64,000 nucleotides of DNA from Aeromonas sobria (GCF_000820145.1 NZ_CDBW01000003.1:1-64000), one strand, 5' to 3'; numbered from the stretch's first letter, positions 41,771 through 50,502 are shown. Notes: generated from the sequence alone by a model not told the origin. Program-made: numbers and translations.

Positions 41771-41937
41771 CAATACAACGCCACCTCACTCAACGACAAA
41801 AAGATAATTATGTGATCTGTTATTAGTTTTTAAGCCGCTTGCACCACCACTAATCTCGCCAAGCAAATAAAGTTGAGCTAATAGTGCCCCCGACCCATCC
41901 GCAGTGCGATCCCCTGCTGGAACCGCGCTAAATGGAT

Positions 41938-42040
41938 AAAAGTGAGATGGATAGTGAGACGGATAGTTAGGCGGAAAGTGAAACGAAAGCGTGAAAAGAG
42001 AGAGTGAAAAAGAGGGTAAAAAGAGAGTAAAAAGAAAAGT
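41938..42040 (+). repeat. Purine-rich degenerate short tandem repeat
   Basis: About 100 bp of almost pure A/G on the plus strand. It starts as 12-bp units (GAGATGGATAGT, GAGACGGATAGT, TAGGCGGAAAGT, then GAAACGAAAGC) and decays to AGAGAGTAAAAAG-type units. It abuts the alkA remnant. At the equivalent position before intact alkA only a short GTGAAAGGAAAGG is found, so the tract expanded only next to the remnant. Confidence 0.75.
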
Positions 42041-42290
42041 GCGGCCGACTTTTGCTATCCCTGTCCGTTTCTGGTTAGTCACCCCCTTACTCTCTTGCCA
42101 TCTATTCCAGCAAAATATCCCGGCAAAGCCGCCACGCCATGAATGCCAAGCCAAGCCCAGAGCCGTCAGCGCATGAGGTGATCAACAACCTCAGCCGCGA
42201 ACAATGCCGCGCGGCTCGCCCGCGATGCCTGCTTTGATGACCGCTTCTTTACTGGCATGCTCTCGACCGCCATCTAGTGGCGACCTGAAC
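42041..42290 (+). pseudogene. alkA (ada-alkA) 5' fragment, frameshifted (decayed duplicate)
   Basis: This matches 44831-45080, which covers the upstream region and first codons of the Ada-AlkA fusion gene, in the same orientation. The ATG is retained at 42139 (MNAKPSPEPSAHEVINNLSR). A 5-bp deletion relative to the intact gene (TGCCATGCC became TGCC, near 42207) shifts the frame, and the reading frame stops within 33 codons. In the original frame a TAG replaces TAC in the equivalent of GIYC. Homology ends near 42285, where a vxrA fragment begins. Confidence 0.88.
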
Positions 42291-42304
42291 TAGCCCCACC
42301 GCCC

Positions 42305-42413
42305 GTGGCAACCGGCCTGCGCACGGGGATGCTGGCGGGCGACACGGCCCGGCAGCTGACCCACGCTCTGCTGGGCGAAAGAGAGCTGCCGATCGAAACC
42401 GTGGCGCAGCTCC
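42305..42413 (-). pseudogene. vxrA fragment (decayed duplicate)
   Basis: These 109 bp align without gaps to vxrA bases 37043-37151 (the region after the catalytic His of the kinase) with 91 of 109 positions identical and the same orientation. Nothing else of vxrA is present. It lies between the alkA remnant and the 3' end of intact asmA. Confidence 0.85.
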
Positions 42414-42436
42414 CGCCAGCCCATATGAACCGTCAC

Positions 42437-44614
42437 CTATTTGAACAGTCCCTTGAGCAGCTGATCGGCCACCCCTTTGACGGCATCATTATCGGCCTTG
42501 TCGCCGAGCAACTTCTTGAGACCGCGCTCGGCCTCCTTGCGCGCCTTCTCCTCCAGCAGCTTGTTGTTGCTGAGCAGCGCCTTCACGTCGAGCTGATAGC
42601 TGGGCGCCTGCCAGTGGCCGCCAATCCGCACCGGAATGGTGATCTCTTGCAGTTCATCCAGATCCTTACCCCCCTGCCCCTTGCTGCTCTCGACGATGGA
42701 GGTGAGAAACAGGAAGTCGAGGCTCTCCGGCACCAGCGCAGTCTGCCCTTCGCCCTTGACCCGCAAGGCGGGTGCAAAGAGCTGGATATCCTTGCTGCGG
42801 GCGATGCCATCGGCAATCTGGAAGCTGGCGGTCAGGGCGCTGAAGTCGGTCTGGCGCGCCTCTTTCACCTGCTCGGCCCCCTTGCCGGTGAGGGTAGCCC
42901 GCGCCTCGCGGATCATCTCCGGCAGGTTGATGCCGTGCAGGGCGCCATCGCTCAACTTCAATGTGACGTTGCCCTGCATCTGGTTGCGCAGCGCCAGCGC
43001 GGAGAGACCGCTGCCCTGCACCTGCACATCGAGATCGCCCTTGCCCTCCAGCAGATCGCTGTGAGCCAGGGTCTGCAGCAAGGGACGAATGTTCACCCCG
43101 GCCACCTGCTTGTGCACCTTGTAACTGACTGGCTGCTGCCGTGCATCGAGTACGCCGTTCGCCGTCACCTGACCACCCGCCACGGTCGCGTTGAACTGCT
43201 TGAGCGTAAGCAACCCCTTGGCGAGCAGAACCTGCAAATCCACAGCGCCGAGATCCAGCCCTTTCAGACGCAGGCTGCCGAGCTGCAAGCGACCATCCAG
43301 ATCCACCCCCTTGAGCGCACTCAGATCAGGTTCGACTGCGGACAGGGCTTCACTATTGCCAGTTGCCGCTTTATTGCCGCTTGCCGCGGCGTTGGGGGCA
43401 CTGGCCGCCGGTTTGACCTCTTTCGGCTGTGCGGTCGTGGCCAGAGTCGGCTTGGCGAGCCAGCTGTCGAGATCCAGCTTCTCCCCATGGAGATCAAAGG
43501 TGATTGCCGGAGTGGCGCCAAGCTGCACGGCGCCATCGCCGCTCAGCAGCGCCTCATCGGCACTCATCACCAGCTTGCTCAGGGTAATCAACTGCTTGTC
43601 GAGCTCGGCACGGGCAAACCCGGCCAGTTTCAGCGTCATCTGTGGGCGCGGCAGCGCATCACCTTCCAGTGCTGCGGTCAGCAGCACATCGGAGAGCTCG
43701 GCCAGCTTCATCTCCTTGTCGAGCCGTCCCTTGAGTGTCCCCTCAAGCGAGCCAGCCAGCGCAGACTGTGTGCCCTCGCCTTTGGCCCCCTTGAGCGCCA
43801 GAGTGAGGTTGCTCCACTCACCCAAAGCCAGCCGATCTCCCTTGATGGAGAAGTTATCGAGCCGCAAGGCTGGTGCACTCAGGCTACCGCCGAGATCCAG
43901 ATCTTTCAGTTCACTGGCCATCACCTCTTGCGCCAGCTTGATTTGGGTCTGCCCTTTCACGTCAAAAGCGAGCTTGTCGGCACTCCCCTTGGCGGCCAGG
44001 GTCACGGGAACCCACTGCCCCGTAATCAGCTGCCCGATATCGAGATCGAGACGCGCTAGCCGCAGTGAAGTACCACGGCGATCGTCCTGCACCAATGCAC
44101 TGGCCTGGGAGAGCGCGACACCCTGCAAGCTGATCTGCCAAGGCTGACTCTCGCTAGCCGCAGCCGGTGCGGCAGCAGGCTGAGCTGACTCGCTCGTTGC
44201 TGTCGCAGTTGAGGCAGCAGCGTCTTTGATCAGGCCGCTCAGATTGGAGCTGCCATCAGCTTTGGTCTGGATAAAGAGATGGGCGCCACTCAAGGTCACC
44301 TTGCCGATCTCCAACCGATGGGAGAGCAGTGGTAACAGGGCCACCGATGCCTCACCCTGCTCGAAGCGGACGAGATCCGGCTCGGCAAAACCGTCCGGAT
44401 TGCGCAGGGCGACCTGCTCCAGCGAGAGGCCGAGGCTCGGCCAGAAACGCCAGTCAATCTCTCCCGTCATCACCAGCTCGCGTCCCGTGCTGTTGCGCAC
44501 CTGCTCTGCCAGCTGGGGTTTGAATTGATTCGGGTCGATCAGGCTGACCAGGGCAGCAATAGCAACCACGGCGGCGACTGCCACTCCCAACACTATGTAG
44601 ATGATCTTCTTCAC
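42437..44614 (-). CDS. asmA: AsmA family protein
   Basis: 725 residues. An N-terminal membrane anchor (MKKIIYIVLGVAVAAVVAIAAL, 1-22) precedes the periplasmic AsmA domain (DPNQFKPQLAEQVRNSTGRELVM, ALLPLLSHRLEIGKVTLSGA at about 95-115). A low-complexity Ala/Ser/Thr segment lies at about 130-155 and a second at about 390-425. The AsmA_2-like C-terminal domain includes KVHKQVAGVNIRPLLQTL and LKLSDGALHGINLPEMI. AsmA-like proteins are thought to move phospholipids between membranes. It is longer than E. coli AsmA (617), mainly because of the low-complexity linkers. Confidence 0.9.
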   Translation of the reverse strand: MKKIIYIVLGVAVAAVVAIAALVSLIDPNQFKPQLAEQVRNSTGRELVMTGEIDWRFWPSLGLSLEQVALRNPDGFAEPDLVRFEQGEASVALLPLLSHRLEIGKVTLSGAHLFIQTKADGSSNLSGLIKDAAASTATATSESAQPAAAPAAASESQPWQISLQGVALSQASALVQDDRRGTSLRLARLDLDIGQLITGQWVPVTLAAKGSADKLAFDVKGQTQIKLAQEVMASELKDLDLGGSLSAPALRLDNFSIKGDRLALGEWSNLTLALKGAKGEGTQSALAGSLEGTLKGRLDKEMKLAELSDVLLTAALEGDALPRPQMTLKLAGFARAELDKQLITLSKLVMSADEALLSGDGAVQLGATPAITFDLHGEKLDLDSWLAKPTLATTAQPKEVKPAASAPNAAASGNKAATGNSEALSAVEPDLSALKGVDLDGRLQLGSLRLKGLDLGAVDLQVLLAKGLLTLKQFNATVAGGQVTANGVLDARQQPVSYKVHKQVAGVNIRPLLQTLAHSDLLEGKGDLDVQVQGSGLSALALRNQMQGNVTLKLSDGALHGINLPEMIREARATLTGKGAEQVKEARQTDFSALTASFQIADGIARSKDIQLFAPALRVKGEGQTALVPESLDFLFLTSIVESSKGQGGKDLDELQEITIPVRIGGHWQAPSYQLDVKALLSNNKLLEEKARKEAERGLKKLLGDKADNDAVKGVADQLLKGLFK

Positions 44615-44927
44615 AACAAGCTCCTTGAATGCGGATCCTGACAGTGACTATATCATCCGGAGCACACTGATGAGCGCGGCGATGAAAGCGGTACTCGTCA
44701 GTGGGGATGCGCGGTGGCAATGCTGTCGCAGTGGCTGTAGCCGACCAACTCGATAGATGCGTTGCACATGACCTACCGAGCTGCCCTGCTAAATTGCCCT
44801 GCCGAGCCACACAAGGTGAAAGGAAAGGGTGCGACCGATTTTTGCTATCCCTGTCCGTTTCTGGCTAGTCACAGCCCCCTCGCCCCCTTACTCTCTTTGC
44901 CATGTTCCCAAGCAAAGCCGCCATGCA
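44615..44927. other. Divergent asmA/alkA intergenic region
   Basis: About 310 bp hold the promoters of asmA (minus) and alkA (plus). The right part (44831-44927) is the parental sequence of the remnant at 42041-42138. No clear operator such as an Ada box or LexA box was recognised. Confidence 0.5.
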
Positions 44928-46472
44928 ATGAATGCCAAGCCAAGCCCAGAGTCGTCACCGGATGAGGTGATCAACACCCTCAACCGCGAACAGTGCCATG
45001 CCGCGCGGCTCGCCCGCGATGCCCGCTTCGATGGCCGCTTTTTTACCGGCGTGCTCTCGACCGGCATCTACTGCCGGCCAGTCTGCCCGGCACGGCCACC
45101 CCACGAGCACAATGTGCGCTACTTCCAAAGCGCCGCTGCCGCCGAGCAGTATGGGCTGCGACCTTGCCTGCGCTGCCGCCCTGAGCTGGCCCCCGCCGCC
45201 CGTGGCGATCTGCCTGCTGAACTGGCACGCCTGCTGGCCCGCATCGATCGCGGCGAGCTGGCTGACGGCACCCTCGCCGAACTGGCTAAAGAGGCCGGGA
45301 TCAGCGAACGCACCCTGCGCCGCCAGTTCGAGCAGCACCTTGGTGCCTCGCCAAAACAGGTGGAACAGACGCGCCGCCTGTTGCTCGCGAAACGACTGCT
45401 GACCGAAACCGGGCTGCCCATCACCGACATCGCATTTGCCGCCGGTTTTGCCAGCATCCGCCGCTTCAATGACGCCTGGCTCAACGCCTACCGGCTGGCC
45501 CCGCGCACCCTGCGCCAGCAGGAGCAGCACGATGACGCGCCAGAGCACATGGGCGCGCAGCCGCGTGGCGCCACCCTGACCCTGCAACTGCCCTATCACC
45601 CCCCGTATGACGTGGCGGCCATGCTGGCGTTTTACCGGCTGCGGGCGATCCCGAGGCTGGAGCGGGTGGATGGTGAGGTGTATGAGCGGCGCTACCGGGT
45701 CGGCGATCTGGTCGCGCTGGTGCGCATCGCACAGGGCAAGGGGCATAGCCTGCAGCTCACCGTCCATGATCTGCCGCTCGCAGCGCTGCCCGATCTGCTC
45801 TATCGGGTGCGCCGGATGTGGGATCTCGATGCCGACATGCAGCGGATCGGCGATCTGCTCGGTCAGGATCCGCTGCTCGCCCGTTTGCAGGCACGCTGGC
45901 CCGGCGTGCGGTTACCGGGTGGCTGGGACGAGTACGAGGTGATGCTACGCGCCATCGTCGGCCAGCAGGTCTCGGTCAAGGGGGCCATCACCATACTCGG
46001 GCGACTGGTGGCACGCACCGAGGCGCAATTCGGGGTGGCGCAGCTGCCGACCCCCGCCCAGCTGTGCGAACTCGATCTCGACGGTATCGGCATGCCCGGC
46101 AGCCGCATTCGCACTCTGCGGGGAGTAGCACAAGCACTGGCCAGCGGCGAGCTGACCCTCACTACGGCCAGTGACGAGCAGTTGCTGGCGCTACCGGGCA
46201 TAGGCCCCTGGACAGTTTCTTACTGGCGGCTGCGCTGCGGGCTGGATACCGATGCTTTCCCCGCCTCCGATCTGGTGCTGCAAAAGGCGCTGGGGGGCGG
46301 CGCCAAGCTGCCGGTGAAGGAGGTGTTGGCGCAGAGTGCGGCCTGGCAACCGTGGCGCAGCTATGCGGCCAGCTGGCTGTGGCACGCCATGAGTGAAGCG
46401 CCCAATTTGCTGCGCCATGCCACCGACAACGAAAACCAGCCAGATAACCAACCACAGGAGATAACCCCATGA
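44928..46472 (+). CDS. alkA: Ada-AraC-AlkA fusion: methyl-accepting regulator and 3-methyladenine DNA glycosylase
   Basis: 514 residues. Domain 1 (about 20-95) is the Ada zinc domain with Cys49 (GIYCRPVC), Cys53, Cys80 and Cys83. These correspond to Ada Cys38, 42, 69 and 72, so the methylphosphotriester acceptor is retained. Domain 2 (about 100-195) is an AraC-type double HTH (TLAELAKEAGISERTLRRQFEQ; ITDIAFAAGFASIRRFNDAW). Domain 3 (about 215-500) is the AlkA glycosylase, with the helix-hairpin-helix LLALPGIGPWTVSYW and the catalytic Asp in AFPASDLVLQK. ATG 44928 is preferred over an upstream GTG. It overlaps ogt by 4 nt. It probably senses alkylation and activates its own operon. Confidence 0.93.
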   Translation: MNAKPSPESSPDEVINTLNREQCHAARLARDARFDGRFFTGVLSTGIYCRPVCPARPPHEHNVRYFQSAAAAEQYGLRPCLRCRPELAPAARGDLPAELARLLARIDRGELADGTLAELAKEAGISERTLRRQFEQHLGASPKQVEQTRRLLLAKRLLTETGLPITDIAFAAGFASIRRFNDAWLNAYRLAPRTLRQQEQHDDAPEHMGAQPRGATLTLQLPYHPPYDVAAMLAFYRLRAIPRLERVDGEVYERRYRVGDLVALVRIAQGKGHSLQLTVHDLPLAALPDLLYRVRRMWDLDADMQRIGDLLGQDPLLARLQARWPGVRLPGGWDEYEVMLRAIVGQQVSVKGAITILGRLVARTEAQFGVAQLPTPAQLCELDLDGIGMPGSRIRTLRGVAQALASGELTLTTASDEQLLALPGIGPWTVSYWRLRCGLDTDAFPASDLVLQKALGGGAKLPVKEVLAQSAAWQPWRSYAASWLWHAMSEAPNLLRHATDNENQPDNQPQEITP

Positions 46473-46969
46473 TCCGCTACGATATCCTGCCGACCCGCTG
46501 CGGCGATCTGCTGGTCGCCATCAATGAATCTGGTCTGGTGCATGTGGACTTTGTGGCGGGCCTGCGGGCACTGCCCGATATGAGTGGCTGGCAGCAAGAT
46601 CACGGGGCGCTGGCCCCCTTCCTCGCCGAGTTTGACGCCTATTTTGCCGGTCGCTTGCAGCGCTTCTCCCTGCCCCTTGCCGCCCGCGGCACCGCCTTTC
46701 AACAAGCGGTGTGGCAAGCGCTGTGTGATATTCCCTACGGCGAAACCCGCAGCTACAGCGATATTGCCCGCGCCATCGGCAAACCCGATGCGGTACGGGC
46801 AGTAGGCGCGGCGAATGGCCGCAATCCGCTCTCGATCATAGTCCCCTGCCATCGGGTGATCGGCCGAAACGGCAGCCTGACAGGCTATGCGGGGGGATTG
46901 GAGATCAAAAAGATGTTGCTGGATCTGGAAAATAGCCAGCGTAATACCACAACAAGCCACGCTACCTGA
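46469..46969 (+). CDS. ogt: Methylated-DNA-[protein]-cysteine S-methyltransferase
   Basis: 166 residues. It transfers alkyl groups from O6-methylguanine to its own Cys in IVPCHRVIG. FQQAVWQALCDIPYGETRSYSDIARAIG (DNA-binding helix region) and the Asn in VGAANGRNPLSI are present. The ATGA overlap with alkA makes one alkylation-repair operon covering phosphotriesters, N3-methyladenine and O6-methylguanine. Confidence 0.95.
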   Translation: MIRYDILPTRCGDLLVAINESGLVHVDFVAGLRALPDMSGWQQDHGALAPFLAEFDAYFAGRLQRFSLPLAARGTAFQQAVWQALCDIPYGETRSYSDIARAIGKPDAVRAVGAANGRNPLSIIVPCHRVIGRNGSLTGYAGGLEIKKMLLDLENSQRNTTTSHAT

Positions 46970-47242
46970 ATATCACACGTTATATGCTATACCTCGTCAT
47001 AAATTATAATTGAGAGCACATAGCGTAACGTTAAATAACAAACCAGGCATGATAGCCTTCACATTAAGGTAATATCGCAACATCCAACAACCATGACCCA
47101 ACGAAAACACAACAATTGAAATGGAAATTTCCTTTCCGTTCCAGATTATCAAGTGTGATTACCATTCATTTTTACCCTCTGCTCAATTAGTATTATGCTG
47201 ACCACAAACCACTTTTAATGACCGTTAGCGAATCCATATTGA
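46970..47242. other. AT-rich intergenic region at the start of the sugar locus
   Basis: About 270 bp of low GC, in contrast to the preceding genes. TATTATGCT near 47191 could be a -10. TGTGATTACCATTCATT near 47153 resembles only half a CRP site. No gene is seen. Confidence 0.45.
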
Positions 47243-48463
47243 ATGAATAAAAATGACCGACAACGCCTGATCAAAACGCGCCTAATAATTGATAAAGAAG
47301 TCAGTGTAAAAGCGTTGGCCGGTACTTTTTCTGTGACCGAAAGAACGATCCGCAATGATTTGCAGGCGCTAGCTGACAAGCATCTTTGTGAAATGTTCTA
47401 TGGCGGTGCCAGATTGATCAAACATGATGAAGACATCTATTTTGAATCAACATCCATCAACAATATATCGACTCTGCTTGAGGCTCCCTCCACCACCAAG
47501 GCCAGGAGTTACCCTGCGGTAAGCAGGGCCAATGAAACCTCACCAGAGATTTATATATTGGGATCATTCAATATTGACATTGTATTAGAAGTAAATGAAT
47601 TTCCAAAAGTTGGGGAAAGTGTGCTGGCACACTCTACTAAATATTATGGTGGTGGCAAGGGAGCAAACCAGGCAATTGCGGCTGCAAAAATAAATGATCA
47701 GGTTCACCTGACAATCAAGGTAGGTCAGGACCTGTTTGCCGATAGAGCCAAAAACTACCTGGCGAATGCCAATATTGCCTCATTGAATATTCTTGAGGAT
47801 GCAGAGCACCCAACGGGTAATGCCATTATTCTGGTATCACAACCCTCTGGCGAAAATAAAATTGCAATTAACTTGGGTGCCAACAGCCACATCACAGTAG
47901 ATGATATTATTCATGATCTCGATTATATTCGTGACTGTCGCGTTTTTTTGACCCAACTGGAAAACAACTTCGACATCATGTCACTTGCGATAACTTATGC
48001 AAAGAAAAGTGGTGCGACTACCATTCTCAACCCGACTCCATATAATGATAGCGTGAAGAAAATATTGCCTTTTGTCGATATCATCACCCCCAATGAGATT
48101 GAGGCTTCTGATTTGTCTGGCATTGTTATCAATGATCATGAATCAGCCAGACTGGCGGCAGAAAGAATATATAAGCTGGGGGTTAAACATGTCATCATCA
48201 CGCTGGGTGATAAAGGGTGCCACTATTTTAACGGGAACCGCCACTTTCATTTGGTTGGGCACAAGGCAGCCGTAATTGATAGCAGTGGGGCTGGCGACTC
48301 ATTTAATGGATCGCTTGCTGCCTCTATTGCCAATGGTAAATCGATTGAAGATTCCCTGATATTTGCCAATGCATTCGCATCATTGAAAGTCGAACGTCGT
48401 GGAGCATCAAATATGCCAGACACATCTCTGGTTGAAGCAAGGTTATCCACAAATAATTTGTAA
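47243..48463 (+). CDS. DeoR-type HTH fused to a ribokinase-family (PfkB) kinase
   Basis: 406 residues. Residues about 3-60 form a DeoR helix-turn-helix (RQRLIKTRLI, VSVKALAGTFSVTERTIRNDLQAL, followed by the FYGGARLI tail typical of DeoR proteins). The usual DeoR sugar-phosphate sensor is absent. Instead, residues about 105-400 are a full ribokinase domain with GGGKGANQAIAAAK (motif 1) and DSSGAGDSFNGSLAAS (motif 2, catalytic Asp present). It could therefore regulate and phosphorylate, or use the kinase fold as ligand sensor. GC content is well below the window average. The next genes encode a sugar-type transporter and a second ribokinase. Confidence 0.88.
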   Translation: MNKNDRQRLIKTRLIIDKEVSVKALAGTFSVTERTIRNDLQALADKHLCEMFYGGARLIKHDEDIYFESTSINNISTLLEAPSTTKARSYPAVSRANETSPEIYILGSFNIDIVLEVNEFPKVGESVLAHSTKYYGGGKGANQAIAAAKINDQVHLTIKVGQDLFADRAKNYLANANIASLNILEDAEHPTGNAIILVSQPSGENKIAINLGANSHITVDDIIHDLDYIRDCRVFLTQLENNFDIMSLAITYAKKSGATTILNPTPYNDSVKKILPFVDIITPNEIEASDLSGIVINDHESARLAAERIYKLGVKHVIITLGDKGCHYFNGNRHFHLVGHKAAVIDSSGAGDSFNGSLAASIANGKSIEDSLIFANAFASLKVERRGASNMPDTSLVEARLSTNNL

Positions 48464-48523
48464 CAAAACACTGCAAACAAATTAACTGCCAATCTATTTA
48501 CACTATTACTGACAGAGGTATTT

Positions 48524-49525
48524 ATGTTAGTCATCCACTCGTACTCCATTGCGATTATCATGTGTATTATTACCATGATATGTTGGGGCTCTTGGGCCAA
48601 CACCACCAAGCTGGTTGATGAAAAAAAATGGCCTTTCCAGTTATATTATTGGGACTATTCAATCGGCATCCTGTTGTTTACCTTGCTGCTGGCGTTCACG
48701 TTAGGCTCGTCCGGTGATGAAGGTCGCCACTTTATAGCCGATTTACAGCAAGCTGATTGGCACAACTTTGGCCTGGCCATCCTCGGTGGCATCATTTTCA
48801 ACCTGGGTAATATCTTGCTGGTGGCCGCTATTGCGCTGGCGGGAATGGCTGTTGCGTTCCCGGTTGGCGTCGGGATTGCACTGGTACTTGGCGTTATCGT
48901 CAATTATCTAGCCGTACCGGTTGGCGAACCTTATGTGCTCTTTATCGGCGTAGCCTGTGTCACCGTTGCGATTATCTTGACTGCTATTGCTTACGGCCGT
49001 CTCAAGCAGCAGCAGAGCGCAAAAATGCGTGGTTTGATCACTGCCATCATTGCCGGTGTGGTCATGGGCTGGTTCTATCGCTTTGTCGCAGCCTCTATGG
49101 CCGCTGATTTTTCTGCACCGGCAGCCGGTTTGCTCACTCCTTATTCCGCGCTGGTCTTCTTTGCCATTGGTGTACTCCTCTCCAGCTTTGTCTGGAATAC
49201 CATCATGATGAAGAAGCCCATCTCTGGCCCGGTCATTAATGGTAGCGATTACTTCAAAGGAACCGTCAAAGAGCATGCGGTCGGTATTCTCGGTGGCATT
49301 ATCTGGAGTATTGGCATGAGCTTCAGCATTTTGGCCTCTGGCCCGGCTGGCTACGCTATTTCCTATGGCCTCGGTCAGGGTGCCACCATGATTGCCGTTA
49401 TTTGGGGTGTCTTTGTCTGGCGTGAATTTGCCAGCGCACCAGCCGGAACCAACAAGCTCATCAACGCTATGTTTGCTTTCTATATTTTTGGCATTGCTCT
49501 GATCATCGCCGCGAATAGCATTTAA
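48524..49525 (+). CDS. DMT-superfamily sugar transporter (RbsU/GRP-like)
   Basis: 333 residues with about ten membrane helices. The N-terminus CIITMICWGSWANTTKL and the later WDYSIGILLFTLLLAF are typical of the glucose/ribose porter and ureide permease group of the drug/metabolite transporter superfamily. SYGLGQGATMIAVIWGVFVWREF near 285-307 is a conserved late-helix motif. ATG follows AGAGG. It lies between two ribokinase-domain genes and probably imports a pentose or related sugar without phosphorylation. The precise substrate is unknown. Confidence 0.82.
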   Translation: MLVIHSYSIAIIMCIITMICWGSWANTTKLVDEKKWPFQLYYWDYSIGILLFTLLLAFTLGSSGDEGRHFIADLQQADWHNFGLAILGGIIFNLGNILLVAAIALAGMAVAFPVGVGIALVLGVIVNYLAVPVGEPYVLFIGVACVTVAIILTAIAYGRLKQQQSAKMRGLITAIIAGVVMGWFYRFVAASMAADFSAPAAGLLTPYSALVFFAIGVLLSSFVWNTIMMKKPISGPVINGSDYFKGTVKEHAVGILGGIIWSIGMSFSILASGPAGYAISYGLGQGATMIAVIWGVFVWREFASAPAGTNKLINAMFAFYIFGIALIIAANSI

Positions 49526-49540
49526 TACAGGATAACTATC

Positions 49541-50461
49541 ATGTTGAATAATAAAATTGTCGTTCTGGGTAGTACCAATCAGGATCTGGTTAACAAATCC
49601 AGCCATCTGCCAAAAAAAGGCGAGACCATCATCGGCTATGAGTTTTTCAGCGCTCGCGGTGGCAAAGGCGCCAACCAGGCAGTAGCCGTCAGCAACATGG
49701 GCGGTAAACTCAGTTTTATCTCCTGCCTGGGTAAAGATGATTTTGCCAACCAGTTGATCGCGGATTATCAGCAATCCGGTATGGATACCAGCAAAATGGT
49801 TCAACTGGACGATGTGGCCACCGGCTTGGCCCTTATCATGGTCGATGAGCAAGGCTGCAACTGCATCAGTGTTGCCCCCAACGCCAATGCCATGCTGACC
49901 AAAGAATTTGTTACCGAGCAACTCGATAGCCTGCGCCAGGCAGACTACCTGCTGATGCAGCTGGAAACGCCGATTGATGGGGTGGAGCTGGCGGCCAAAG
50001 AGGCCCACCAGGCCAATACCTATGTGATTATCAACCCGGCACCCGCCAAACCCTTGAGTGATGATGTCTATCCCTATATCGACCTTATCACCCCCAACGA
50101 GACAGAAACCGAGATCCTGACTGGCATCAAGATGACTGATCACGCCAGCGCAGAAGAAGCCGCCACCCTGTTGCAGCAAAAAGGGGTGAAGAATGTGATC
50201 ATCACGCTGGGTGAGAAGGGGGCGTATCTGCAAAGTGCCGATGGAATCAAGGAGATCATTGCGGGCTTCCGAGTCGATGCCAAAGATACCACCGCTGCTG
50301 GCGATACCTTCAATGGCGCATTAACCGTTGCGCTGAGTGAAGGGAAATCCCTGCGCGATGCCGTGCTCTTTGCCCACCGTGCCAGTGCCATCTCGGTCAG
50401 CCGCATGGGGGCGCAAAGCTCCATTCCGAGCAGGGAAGAGGTCGAGCAGTTCAACCATTAA
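49541..50461 (+). CDS. rbsK: Ribokinase
   Basis: 306 residues, normal for RbsK. It phosphorylates ribose (or a close sugar) at O5 with ATP. Motif 1 is ARGGKGANQAVAVSNMG (about 37-53), motif 2 TTAAGDTFNGALTVAL (about 248-263) with the catalytic Asp, plus INPAPAKPL and LITPNETE. It starts 15 bp after the transporter with AGGATAA upstream and ends in a strong terminator. It differs clearly from the kinase domain of the first gene, so it is not a recent duplicate. Confidence 0.9.
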   Translation: MLNNKIVVLGSTNQDLVNKSSHLPKKGETIIGYEFFSARGGKGANQAVAVSNMGGKLSFISCLGKDDFANQLIADYQQSGMDTSKMVQLDDVATGLALIMVDEQGCNCISVAPNANAMLTKEFVTEQLDSLRQADYLLMQLETPIDGVELAAKEAHQANTYVIINPAPAKPLSDDVYPYIDLITPNETETEILTGIKMTDHASAEEAATLLQQKGVKNVIITLGEKGAYLQSADGIKEIIAGFRVDAKDTTAAGDTFNGALTVALSEGKSLRDAVLFAHRASAISVSRMGAQSSIPSREEVEQFNH

Positions 50462-50471
50462 TGCCACAAAC

Positions 50472-50502
50472 AAAAGCCCCGGAGCCAAACTCCGGGGCTT
50501 TT
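50472..50502 (+). terminator. Terminator of the ribokinase operon
   Basis: A 13-bp stem AAAAGCCCCGGAG / CTCCGGGGCTTTT with a CCAAA loop is followed by TTATTTC. The A/T flanks also suit the convergent rlhA gene. Confidence 0.92.

Noticed and set aside
42305..44059. 584-codon plus-strand ORF opposite asmA
   Set aside because: Antisense shadow. Its first 40 residues resemble the antisense frame of vxrA, which is what exposed the vxrA remnant, but it is not a gene.
47153..47169. CRP-like sequence before the HTH-ribokinase gene
   Set aside because: Only the TGTGA half matches; the second half is TTCAT rather than TCACA.
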